Below the pieces are notes generated by a model. That model had not been told where the DNA came from, made no database searches, and worked only from the letters and a program-made list of their open reading frames with translations. Positions 43,645 through 52,576 of a DNA stretch of 64,000 nt are shown here, piece by piece (position 1 is the first letter of the stretch; the number at the start of each line of letters is the position of its first letter). The translations under genes and the position numbers were made by a program. The stretch comes from Alistipes sp. (GTDB taxonomy: Bacteria > Bacteroidota > Bacteroidia > Bacteroidales > Rikenellaceae), in assembly GCF_020026455.1 (NCBI RefSeq), contig NZ_JAHHQJ010000005.1, positions 1-64,000 of the forward strand. The letters run 5' to 3'.

Positions 43645-46600
43645 TTAGAATTGGATGTTGATACCGCCCGAAATCGTTCTCACGGGTGAATAGGTAGCCT
43701 GGCTTGTCGCTCCGCTGTAGGAGTAGCGGGGATCGAATCCCTGACGCTTGGACCAGTACCAGACATTCTCGCAGGAGAGATAGAGACGTACTTTCTCGAT
43801 TCCGATCTTCGAGGTGATTTTCGACGGCAGCGTGTAACCGAAGTTGATGTTCTGCAGGTTCAGGTAGCTGGCGTCCATAAGGAAACGATCCGACATGTTG
43901 TTCTGATCCTTGTCTTCGTATTGCAGACGCGGGATGTTCGACGACGCATTGTCCGCCGACCAGGCATTGAGCATGTCCTTGTGCCAGTTCATACCCGTCG
44001 TCTTGTTGGCCGGCGAGTACATTGCCGCAGCGTATCCCGAGTCATAAGCCATACCGCCGATCTGGTAGGTAAAGGCCAGGCTCAGGTCGAAGCCGTAGAA
44101 ATTGACGCTCGTGCCGAAGCCGCCGTAAAGATCGGGAATCGGGTCCCCGCAGAGATAGTCCGACGCCTTGGCATATTCCGTCGTCATCACGCGCTCCACG
44201 GCTCCGGTCTCCTTGTCGACCTGGTCCATGTACCACATCGAGAGACCCTCATTCGAAACACCGGCATATTTTTTCATGTAGAACGTGTACATCGGCAGTC
44301 CCTGTCCGAAGAAGGTGCTCCCGGACACGTAACCCGAGTAGCCTTCGACCTGCTTGGTCCGCCGTTCGGGAGGCAGCATGGAGATCTTGTTGCGCAGGTG
44401 CGTCATGTTGAGGTTGATGTCCCACTGGACATGCTCCCGCCGAATCGGCGTAAAGTTCAACTCGATTTCGATACCGCTGTTGCGCATGTCACCCACATTG
44501 GCATAGTAGGACGGATAGCCCAGCGACGGAGCGACCGGGAACGACAGCAGCATGTCAGTCGTCTTGCGGAGGAAGTACTCGACACCGCCGGCAACCGTCC
44601 CGCGCAGGAAGCTGAACTCCAGACCGGCATTGAAGTTGGAGTTGGTCTCCCAAGTGATGTTCTTGGCACCTTTGCTGTTGAAAACGGTCGAAACTTTGCC
44701 GTTGGCATTTTCGATCGTGTAGGTGTTCGTATAGCGGAAATCACCGATGTTATCGTTACCCTGCGAACCGATCGAGGCCTTCAGCTTGAGGTTGTCGAGC
44801 CACTCGTAGGTGTTCTGCATGAAGTTCTCCTTCGAAATGATCCATGCGCCGCCCAGCGACCAGAAATTACCCCAGCGGTGGTCGCGATGGAAACGCGACG
44901 AGGCGTCGCGACGATAGGATGCCGATGCGAAATATTTACCGGCATAATCGTACATGACGCGGGCAAAATAACCCTCGTTGTTGTACTCGATCCGGTGGGA
45001 TCCGGCGCCCTGCTTGTCGATGATCGCACCGGAAAGCTCGTCGTTTTCCTGCGTCAGCATGTTGCTTTTCGAGGCCGACAGCGCATACACGCGGTTCTGG
45101 TAGGACTCGTGACCCAACATCACGTTGAGGTTGTGGTGGCCGACCTGCTTGGTATAGTTGAGAATCTGCTGCAGGTTGAGGTCGAAATTCCGCTGATGTC
45201 CTTTTGAAACCGAACCTTTTTCGCTGGCGAACTGTCCGAACCAGGGATTCAGGACCGAGGTGGAACGGGTTTCGTCGAGCGAAACACCGGCATTGAACGT
45301 GAACTTGAAGTCCTTGAGGAACGTAACGTCGAAATATCCCGTACCGTTGAAAGCATTTCCTTCGGCCTCCTTTTTGTTGAGACGCGAATCCGAAAGGGCA
45401 TTGCCGTTGGGGAAGAGCGAGCGCTCCATGCCGGCATTGTCTCCGTTTCCGTAGTCGTAGAGCTTGATTCCATCTTCATTGTACATGACATTCCCGGCTC
45501 CATCGCGGATATAGAGCGGATAGATCGGGCCGACGGCCGTCGTATAGGCGAACACGTTGCCCGACGAGTTGCCGGCGCCGCTGTCGTCGATCTGGTTGTA
45601 GCGGAAATGCGCATAGTTGGCGTTGACACCGAATTTGAGCCACTTCTTGGCCTGGTAGTCCATGCGCCAGTGAGCGGTATAACGGTCCATGTCCGAGTTG
45701 TAGGCGATACCTTCGTTGTTCAGGTAGCCGAACGATGCGTAGAGCGAAGCGTTCCCGGTCTGCCCGGAGATCGACGCGTTGTATTCCTGACGCAGGGAAG
45801 AGCGGAAGGCGGCGTCGGTCCAGTTGTCGGGACGGATGTAGTACTCCTTGCCCTTGTAGACGACATGGCGGCCGAGCGTCGCGGCAGGATTGACCTTGCC
45901 ATTGGTGCCGATGAACTCCTGTCCGGAGGGAAGCGTATAGACCATATAGCCCAGACCGCCGCCGCTCGCCGACGACGTCAGGGTCTCATTGGCGCGCAAA
46001 TGCGCCTCGCCGGCTCCCATGTCCGAATTCATATAGTAGTTCTTCAGCGCGCTGTAATGCATCTCGTAGAATTGTGCCGGATTGGTAATGTAGGCATAAT
46101 CCTGAACGGCACGCGAATTGACACCCCACTTGGCGTCGATCATCACGTGTGCCTCCTGCGACTTGGCCTTCTTGGTGGTGATCATCACCACACCGTTGGC
46201 ACCACGGGCACCATACAGCGAGTTGGAGGCGGCGTCCTTCAACACGGTCATCGACTCAATGTCATTCGGGTTGAGGTTGTTCAGGTCTCCCGAGTAAGGC
46301 ATGCCGTCCACGATCCAGAGGGGATCGTTGCCGGCGTTAAGCGAGCTGAAACCGCGGATACGGATCGTCGGGCTCTGTCCCGGCTGTCCCGAGGTGTTGC
46401 TCAGCTGCACGCCCGCGACTTTTCCGGCCAAAGCCTGCGCCACGTTCGACTGCTGCGACTTGGCGATGTCGTCCGATTTGATGACAGTCGCCGAACCGGT
46501 GAAAGCCTCCTTCTTAGCCGTACCGAACGCCACAACGATCACATCGTCGATCGCCTGCGTGTCCTCTTTCAGCACGACATCGATCCGGGTCTGCGTTCCC

Positions 46601-46851
46601 ACTTCGATCTTGTGGGACTGATAACCCATGAACGACACGACCAGCACATCGTTCGATGCGACTTTGATCGAGAAACTGCCGTCCGCACCGGAGGTTGTAC
46701 CCTTCGTAGTGCCTTCGACCAGAATGGTGGCGCCGACGATGCCGGCCCCCGCATGATCTTTGACCGAACCCGCAATTTCCCGTTCCTGTGCATGAGCAGA
46801 CAGGAACAGTCCGAGAACAGCCATCAATGATAGTAAAATTTTTTTGGTCAT
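43645..46851 (-). CDS. SusC/RagA family TonB-linked outer-membrane transporter (pair 2)
   Basis: A 1068-residue TonB-dependent receptor with signal peptide (LGLFLSAHAQ). Domain order: carboxypeptidase-D-like regulatory domain at about 25-105 (IAGSVKDHAGAGIVGATILV), plug at about 115-230 (SNVAQALAGKVAGVQLS; SMTVLKDAASNSLYGARGA) and barrel ending TISGGINIQF. It is only distantly like the pair 1 transporter, so this is not a recent duplication. It is the third gene of the operon, preceded by two lipoprotein genes and an intergenic hairpin, which is an unusual order because susC is normally first. Confidence 0.97.
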   Translation of the reverse strand: MTKKILLSLMAVLGLFLSAHAQEREIAGSVKDHAGAGIVGATILVEGTTKGTTSGADGSFSIKVASNDVLVVSFMGYQSHKIEVGTQTRIDVVLKEDTQAIDDVIVVAFGTAKKEAFTGSATVIKSDDIAKSQQSNVAQALAGKVAGVQLSNTSGQPGQSPTIRIRGFSSLNAGNDPLWIVDGMPYSGDLNNLNPNDIESMTVLKDAASNSLYGARGANGVVMITTKKAKSQEAHVMIDAKWGVNSRAVQDYAYITNPAQFYEMHYSALKNYYMNSDMGAGEAHLRANETLTSSASGGGLGYMVYTLPSGQEFIGTNGKVNPAATLGRHVVYKGKEYYIRPDNWTDAAFRSSLRQEYNASISGQTGNASLYASFGYLNNEGIAYNSDMDRYTAHWRMDYQAKKWLKFGVNANYAHFRYNQIDDSGAGNSSGNVFAYTTAVGPIYPLYIRDGAGNVMYNEDGIKLYDYGNGDNAGMERSLFPNGNALSDSRLNKKEAEGNAFNGTGYFDVTFLKDFKFTFNAGVSLDETRSTSVLNPWFGQFASEKGSVSKGHQRNFDLNLQQILNYTKQVGHHNLNVMLGHESYQNRVYALSASKSNMLTQENDELSGAIIDKQGAGSHRIEYNNEGYFARVMYDYAGKYFASASYRRDASSRFHRDHRWGNFWSLGGAWIISKENFMQNTYEWLDNLKLKASIGSQGNDNIGDFRYTNTYTIENANGKVSTVFNSKGAKNITWETNSNFNAGLEFSFLRGTVAGGVEYFLRKTTDMLLSFPVAPSLGYPSYYANVGDMRNSGIEIELNFTPIRREHVQWDINLNMTHLRNKISMLPPERRTKQVEGYSGYVSGSTFFGQGLPMYTFYMKKYAGVSNEGLSMWYMDQVDKETGAVERVMTTEYAKASDYLCGDPIPDLYGGFGTSVNFYGFDLSLAFTYQIGGMAYDSGYAAAMYSPANKTTGMNWHKDMLNAWSADNASSNIPRLQYEDKDQNNMSDRFLMDASYLNLQNINFGYTLPSKITSKIGIEKVRLYLSCENVWYWSKRQGFDPRYSYSGATSQATYSPVRTISGGINIQF

Positions 46852-46939
46852 AAATGCGCCATTTTAACCCTGGTAAAAAAATGATTGAAGAAATTTGTGT
46901 CTTTGAGTTCCGGCCTGGAGCCGTCACTTGTTTTTTCCG

Positions 46940-46970
46940 CCCGTCCTCTCCGGAATCCGGAGAGGACGGG
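46940..46970 (-). promoter_or_regulatory. Stable hairpin between the lead lipoproteins and susC
   Basis: A 14-bp perfect GC-rich stem (46940-46953 with 46957-46970), 3-nt loop AAT. No T-run on the minus strand. It may protect or process the mRNA at the boundary. Confidence 0.75.
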
Positions 46971-47016
46971 GGAGTGTCATCTGTGGATCCGATCCGCGAA
47001 TCGGCCAAAACGGGAT

Positions 47017-48939
47017 CTATTCATAGAAATCGGCCGCAAGGTCGTTTTTCTTCGTCCCCGAATACTTGGTAGCCTTGCCCCGGAATTCGATGGTCAGGGT
47101 ATTTTTGGTTCCGATAGGACTAGGATTCCATGTATTGAATATCCCCCAATCGACCATCGAGAATTTGAACGTCCACTCCTTACCCTCCTTCTTGACAGTC
47201 ACGGTCGCCTTTTCGGGACACCGCATACAGTACCTATCCTTATCTGAATACCCGTATCCTTGTGAATATAAGGCCAGGAGCGAACTTTTGAAACTGAAGC
47301 TCCATTTGCAATTCTTGCCCTCTGCGGACAGATCAATCTCACCTTCATGCTGGAGATAGCTGTCCGGCAGGAAAAACATCGGAGTGGTAGTATCCTCATC
47401 GATACTCTCGGAGTGATCATTCCGGAAATAGAAACAATATCCCGATAACTTCTCGCCGGTATAATTGTCCTGATAAGTCGGATCATGCCGTACCTCCATC
47501 GCCGTAACGGTCCAATCCTGCAATTCCTTGTTATCCTTGTCCAAGAACTTGATATAGGGCTCAAACGGTTTGACGGGCTTCAGCTTTTCTTCATTCATCG
47601 CGTCGGCCGTCGCAGGCGTCGGCACTCCGTAGTATTCGATTTCGACCCCGATGCCGTTTTTCAGTTTCAGATTCACCTGCAGATAAATCTCCTTGCCTCC
47701 GGCGGGATTGGGATGGGTCTCGATCTTACCGGTCAGACCGGAATTCTCGCCGTAATGGGTCTGATAGCCTTTGTAGTCGTAGAGCCAGAACTTGTAATCG
47801 GAGGTCTGCGTTGCAACGTCGATCACGCCGCCGAACTTGGCCGCCAACACCCGCACGTATGCACCCCAATGACCTTTGGCCAGATCACCCGGAGCTGTGG
47901 CCGTTTCGGTGTCGCCCAAAGCGAATGCATAGCTGCCGACCTGCGGATCCTGCGAGAAGAGTGCGGCAATCGGAGCCTCGGCTGCACTGCCGGCCTCCGT
48001 AGTCGTCACCTTAATGGTGTTGGAGGCCGCATAACCTCCGGCGAACAAGCCTTTGTAGGTGGCACGCAGGCGTTTTCCGTCTTTCGAAGCGTCGATCGAG
48101 ATGATAAGGCCCTCGATCGTACCGAATTTATCCGTCTTGTATTTCACCGTCAGGGTTCCGGTCGTTCCGGCACCCGTCGCGAATTCACCACAACGAATCT
48201 GCACCTTCGCGGGATCGGCCGTTGCAAGATCGATTTCCGACCCTTTGAACAACTCCTCGGCAAGCAGAATCTCCACGCCCGCAGCACCCTCCTCGGGAGC
48301 GGTCAGGCCCTCTTTCTCATAGAGATGGAAACGACGGTTGCCTTCGCGGACATTGCGCCACTCGACAACACTTCCGATGGCAGTGATCCGGCTGTCGATC
48401 TCGTATTGGTTCGTCAGCTCGATGTCACGCTCCGCCGTACAGGTATTCTGGTAGCGGGCGATCAGCATCTTGCCGCTCTTCAGATTGACACAGGTGTAAA
48501 GATTGAGCCGGGTCTCACTCACCAGATCGGCAGCAAGTTCCACGCTCGCGACATCGGTCATCGTTGTCTTTTTGACCGAAATATCCTTGTATTCGATTTC
48601 GAACGGCTCAACGGCCGTATTCACGGTTCCCTTGGGATCCTTCACCATAACACGCAGATAATCATTGGCCTGCTTCATCTGCGCGGCATTGATCAGCCCC
48701 TCGGTCGGCGAGAGGTAAAAGGTATGGTTGCCGTCTTCTTCCACGACATAGATCGCCGACTTGATGTTGACTTTATCACCTCCGTCGTACTGGATCTGAT
48801 CGACCAGTTTTTCGGGAGGGTTCACCCCGGGATTGGGAGTGTCGTTAGGATCGTCGTCACTGCATGCTCCCAGCATGGTTGCCGATGCGAGCAAAGCGCA
48901 CGCCAGCGTGCGCAATCTGTAATGGGTCGAATTTTTCAT
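47017..48939 (-). CDS. Large lipoprotein, second gene of the operon, paralogue of the first
   Basis: A 640-residue protein, lipidated at the Cys of MLGAC and followed by SDDDPND, an acidic surface-export-like tag. Residues about 60-125 (KSAIYVVEEDG ... FYLSPTEGLINAAQM) match the equivalent region of the upstream neighbour (IYLSPTAGLVDVDGM). Both then go on with an EIEYKDISV/GISYGELDV strand. The remainder is beta-rich with no active-site motif. I do not recognise the family. As one of two related proteins at the head of a SusCD operon it may be a surface binding protein or a substrate-recognising accessory. Confidence 0.82.
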   Translation of the reverse strand: MKNSTHYRLRTLACALLASATMLGACSDDDPNDTPNPGVNPPEKLVDQIQYDGGDKVNIKSAIYVVEEDGNHTFYLSPTEGLINAAQMKQANDYLRVMVKDPKGTVNTAVEPFEIEYKDISVKKTTMTDVASVELAADLVSETRLNLYTCVNLKSGKMLIARYQNTCTAERDIELTNQYEIDSRITAIGSVVEWRNVREGNRRFHLYEKEGLTAPEEGAAGVEILLAEELFKGSEIDLATADPAKVQIRCGEFATGAGTTGTLTVKYKTDKFGTIEGLIISIDASKDGKRLRATYKGLFAGGYAASNTIKVTTTEAGSAAEAPIAALFSQDPQVGSYAFALGDTETATAPGDLAKGHWGAYVRVLAAKFGGVIDVATQTSDYKFWLYDYKGYQTHYGENSGLTGKIETHPNPAGGKEIYLQVNLKLKNGIGVEIEYYGVPTPATADAMNEEKLKPVKPFEPYIKFLDKDNKELQDWTVTAMEVRHDPTYQDNYTGEKLSGYCFYFRNDHSESIDEDTTTPMFFLPDSYLQHEGEIDLSAEGKNCKWSFSFKSSLLALYSQGYGYSDKDRYCMRCPEKATVTVKKEGKEWTFKFSMVDWGIFNTWNPSPIGTKNTLTIEFRGKATKYSGTKKNDLAADFYE

Positions 48940-49000
48940 AACGATTGTTTTAATAGCGCGGGGTTCGGGAAAAACCCCGCGCTATCCGGTTTTTCTGTTG

Positions 49001-51232
49001 TTATTTGGTCATTCCGGCCTTTTGGAACATGACGTTCGGCAGTTCTTCGGCCAGGCGGCTCATCGGGACCGACGGAGCCGGCAGGCGGCGGAGCAGTCTG
49101 GGCGGTTCGAGATGATCCTTCTCGGCCGCAGCACGCCCCGTCTGGCTTACGACAGGACCTTCCCACTCTCCGCGTACATGGTGTTTCCGCACGCAGATGC
49201 CGTCAAATTCGAACCGATACCAGTTCTCCTTGCCCTCGCCCTCGACTTTTGTGATCGTAACCTGACCGCCGTAGATCAAAGCATGTCCGTCCATGTATTC
49301 GAAAATCGTCTGGCCATTATCCTTCATCGAGTAATTCTGGTGCATCCATCGACTGCCGCTCAGGGCGCCACTCAACATGATGCCGCGCATCATGACTCCG
49401 GGCTTGACAAATTCCGGCCAGCGCTGTTCGCCTACCTTATAGGTTCCCGGAGTGATCACGTTCTCCTTACCCGGCTCGGTGACGAGCTCCATGCGGACGA
49501 TGTCGCCACCCGGCTCGCGATCCGTAAAGTCTTCGGGGCGGTCTCCGACATTTTCGATACCTATATTAATAAACTGCAGTCCGCAGTTGTAGGAACTGAT
49601 CGGCTTGTAGCCGATGTTCTGGATATAGATCTGATCCGAAGTATAGAAATGTGCCTTTTTGATCTTCGTCAGATCCATGTCGTAGTCGCGCTCGAGCGTC
49701 GAAGTGCCGTCGTCGTCGGGCTTGTCGTTGGACGCGTCGGTGATCGGAATGACTCCGGTGTACGATCCCTTGAGGACAAAGCCGTCCTTCGAGGTGAGAT
49801 TGAACTCGACCTTGTAGGCCGGTGCCACATTACCATCTTCGTCCGTATGATTACCGGCAGCCTCGATCTTGATGGTACCTCCCTTTCCATAGGAGAATTG
49901 TCCGAAGTTGGTTCCATCGTCCAACTGAACATAAGTACCGAGCGGGAATGTCATTGCAGCCATCGGAACCTCCACGGCGGGCATCCACGTTCCCCACTGG
50001 AACGAGGTGTTGGGCATATATTCGTGGGGTTTGATCGCAGCGTCCTTCGGATTGCCGAACAGATCGTTGAATACGACGAGCGCAGCAGCGAGACCGCCCT
50101 GACCCTTTTTCGAGTTGTAGGTTTCGTCGAAAATATTGATCTGCATCATACCCGTACCGGCCTGGAGCATGTTGCCGTAATAGGTTGCGGCGGCAGTGGC
50201 TCCGATTACTTCCACATCGCGACCGATCTGCGGCAGGGAGAAGCCGCCGCCCTCCGGCTGATCAATGATCCGGAGCTGTCCCTCATAGACAATGTCCTTT
50301 TCCATACCGTCCGTATCGACGAAACGAAGCGAAACACTCCAGATATCACCTTTGCGAGCGACTTTCACCGGCTCTCCCGGCACCAGCGACAGCTGGCTCT
50401 TATTGCCCTCGGCGTCGGTATACTGCACACCGGTATATTGCGCCGTGAACGTATGATCCTCGTTGAGCTGGCTGGCCATGTATTCACCCTCGGGGAGCAA
50501 GTAGACATCCTCGCCCGGGAGCGCATAAAGGTCGGCCACGAAAAGATACCCAGCTTCCTTGAGCGTCACCTGCCCTTTGGTCAAGGTATACTCGGCATCC
50601 GTCAAGGCCAGATAATAGTTGTGCGACTCCACACCCTGGGCCTTCTTGAGGTACCACGCGATGGGAGCCTTATCCAGCATCACCTTGTTCGAGGCATCTC
50701 CCGCCTCCGAAGCGTCGGAATCCTTGCACAGTCCGTAATAGGTGACCTTCAGCGTTTTCCCGCCGGCTTCGATTTCGGCAGAAATGCGAGCGACGCGGGC
50801 CGAGAGGAATTCGACCGAGAGAGTCGCCACCGAGGCCTCTCCGAGATTCGAGGAGTTCACGTCGAGCTCCCCATAGGAGATTCCGTTGCCGGCAACCGAA
50901 AGATCGACAGCTCCAGCCGGTTGTTTGACCGTGATCTTGACGGCATCTTCGGCGATCAGCATACCGTCCACATCCACAAGCCCTGCCGTCGGCGAGAGGT
51001 AGATCGTATAGACAGGGGCCGAATCCGCCGTCTTCTCGCCGTTCCCGGGAGTCTCGACCGTGTAGACGGCGGATTTAATTTCCCGCACGACATCGTTGCA
51101 GATCACAGCATTCCCGCTTTTGGGCATGTCGGGATTGCCGGATGAACTGGAATCATCGTCCGAACACGAATTCAGTACGGAAACTCCTGCCATGCAGAGC
51201 ATGGCCAAAAAGAAAGGTACAACTTTTTTCAT
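49001..51232 (-). CDS. Large lipoprotein, first gene of the SusCD-subtilase operon
   Basis: A 743-residue protein, lipidated at the Cys of VLNSC, then SDDDSSSSGN. The N-terminal domain (about 45-120, KSAVYTVETPG and TIYLSPTAGLVDVDGM) is shared with the next gene's product. Later regions are beta-rich with several glycine-rich strands. The last about 60 residues differ in character: rich in Arg, Pro and Leu (EPPRLLRRLPAPSVPMSRL), possibly an extension gained by a shift in the stop. There is no catalytic motif. Its gene starts about 230 nt downstream of the operon's promoter box and ends 61 nt before the next start. Confidence 0.82.
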   Translation of the reverse strand: MKKVVPFFLAMLCMAGVSVLNSCSDDDSSSSGNPDMPKSGNAVICNDVVREIKSAVYTVETPGNGEKTADSAPVYTIYLSPTAGLVDVDGMLIAEDAVKITVKQPAGAVDLSVAGNGISYGELDVNSSNLGEASVATLSVEFLSARVARISAEIEAGGKTLKVTYYGLCKDSDASEAGDASNKVMLDKAPIAWYLKKAQGVESHNYYLALTDAEYTLTKGQVTLKEAGYLFVADLYALPGEDVYLLPEGEYMASQLNEDHTFTAQYTGVQYTDAEGNKSQLSLVPGEPVKVARKGDIWSVSLRFVDTDGMEKDIVYEGQLRIIDQPEGGGFSLPQIGRDVEVIGATAAATYYGNMLQAGTGMMQINIFDETYNSKKGQGGLAAALVVFNDLFGNPKDAAIKPHEYMPNTSFQWGTWMPAVEVPMAAMTFPLGTYVQLDDGTNFGQFSYGKGGTIKIEAAGNHTDEDGNVAPAYKVEFNLTSKDGFVLKGSYTGVIPITDASNDKPDDDGTSTLERDYDMDLTKIKKAHFYTSDQIYIQNIGYKPISSYNCGLQFINIGIENVGDRPEDFTDREPGGDIVRMELVTEPGKENVITPGTYKVGEQRWPEFVKPGVMMRGIMLSGALSGSRWMHQNYSMKDNGQTIFEYMDGHALIYGGQVTITKVEGEGKENWYRFEFDGICVRKHHVRGEWEGPVVSQTGRAAAEKDHLEPPRLLRRLPAPSVPMSRLAEELPNVMFQKAGMTK

Positions 51233-51464
51233 AGGGTGAGATTTAATGAACCGGTTTTCCGGTTTGGCAATAGGATATATGACAAGCAGTATGGAACACC
51301 ATGCTCAAAACAGTTGATACAATCTAATTAATGAAACCCGGAACGAATTCCAGAAAATAACCTATCGAGTTTTCGGGATTCTATCGACTTGGCACGGAAA
51401 CGGCATCAAGGCAAAATCCCCTCCCTCCCCGCATTTTGCCGAGGAGTAAGGATTCTCTTTGTCA

Positions 51465-51472
51465 CAAAGATA
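51465..51472 (-). promoter_or_regulatory. -7 box for the eight-gene operon
   Basis: TATCTTTG on the minus strand, 232 nt before the first ATG, so the leader is long. No TTTG at -33. The stretch 51233-51832 shows no gene; a plus-strand frame at 51389-51652 is too weak to call. Confidence 0.5.
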
Positions 51473-51832
51473 GAAAAAAAATCCTATCCCGGTCATCTTC
51501 CCGAAAAAAAAGTCATCGCACACGACATGCCCAACAGCCGAAATATCCCTGTAAAACGCACGCTGCTAAATACATGCCAACACACCGAACCGGCCAAAAA
51601 AAACGAAAGAACAACCGCTTCGAAACGGTTTCGCAAGGCAAAACAAGGTTAAATGCAGTATAGCGACACATTCGCGCTCCGGGAACGGATATGCCCCGTC
51701 CGCGCCCGGCCCGTCGGAAAGCCGATGAAAGCATCACGACACTCTCCGACCCAACCGCCAGGATAAAAAAAAGCAGGGCCACCACCGACCGACATCCCCT
51801 TCCGGGCAGCGCACATCCTTCCGGCCCGACCG

Positions 51833-52567
51833 TCATGCCTTCAGCGCGGCCAGCAACTCCCGGACGAACGTCTCGTCGGCATCGGTCACGGTGTACTCCG
51901 GAACGCCGGCGCACCCGCCCATCGAAACCCGCGGATTGCGGAAGCGCATCGCCCCCTCGCGTTCCCGGCGGGCGCTGAAATGCAGGGCATCGACCCCCGC
52001 CGCGGCCAGCACGCGCGCATTCGACGGATTGACGCCACTCCCCGCCATGACCTCGATGCGTCCGGCCGCCTGTGCCGCCAGAGCACGCAGCGTCCCGATA
52101 CCCTCCAGCGCCGTATTGCAGCCCCCGGAGGTGAGCACCCGGCAGCATCCGGTCCGGATAACCGCTTCGAGCGCCTGCCCGAGATCGCACGTCATGTCGA
52201 ACGCCCGGTGGAAGGTCACCTCCATCCCCTCGGCCTCGCGGACAAGCTGCGCCGTGCGCGTCTCGTCCACCGCTCCGTCGGGGGTCAGCAACCCCAAGAC
52301 CACCCCGTCGGCCCCGCAGACACGGGCAAAGCGGATCTCCTCGGCCATCAGCGCCGTCTCGGCATCCGTATAGCAGAAATCCCCGCCCCGGGGACGTATC
52401 ATCACACTCAGCCGCAGCCCCGGCAGCCTCCGGGCATAGCGGATCAGCCCGACGGAGGGGGTCGTACCCCCTTCGAGAGGCGCAGCGCAGAGTTCGATGC
52501 GCGTGACGCCCGTTCGCCGGGCTATATCGCACGCATCGCAGGTATAGGCACAAAGTTCAGTCGTCAT
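51833..52567 (-). CDS. cutC: CutC family protein (copper homeostasis)
   Basis: A 244-residue TIM-barrel protein. The family motifs are all there: RIELCAAPLEGGTTPSVGLI, VMIRPRGGDFCYTDAE, GADGVVLGLLTPDGAVD, VTFHRAFDMTCD, RVLTSGGCNTALEG and VMAGSGVNPSNA. CutC was named for copper tolerance in E. coli, but its enzymatic activity is unproven, so a metal role here is only by family. It starts 9 nt after the stop of the transglutaminase-like gene and is the last gene of the GH29 operon, an unusual context. Confidence 0.95.
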   Translation of the reverse strand: MTTELCAYTCDACDIARRTGVTRIELCAAPLEGGTTPSVGLIRYARRLPGLRLSVMIRPRGGDFCYTDAETALMAEEIRFARVCGADGVVLGLLTPDGAVDETRTAQLVREAEGMEVTFHRAFDMTCDLGQALEAVIRTGCCRVLTSGGCNTALEGIGTLRALAAQAAGRIEVMAGSGVNPSNARVLAAAGVDALHFSARREREGAMRFRNPRVSMGGCAGVPEYTVTDADETFVRELLAALKA

Positions 52568-52576
52568 AAATTCCGG

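Noticed and set aside
51389..51652. An 87-codon plus-strand frame upstream of the eight-gene operon
   Set aside because: No signal, no promoter box and a basic, low-complexity composition; it overlaps the operon's own promoter.
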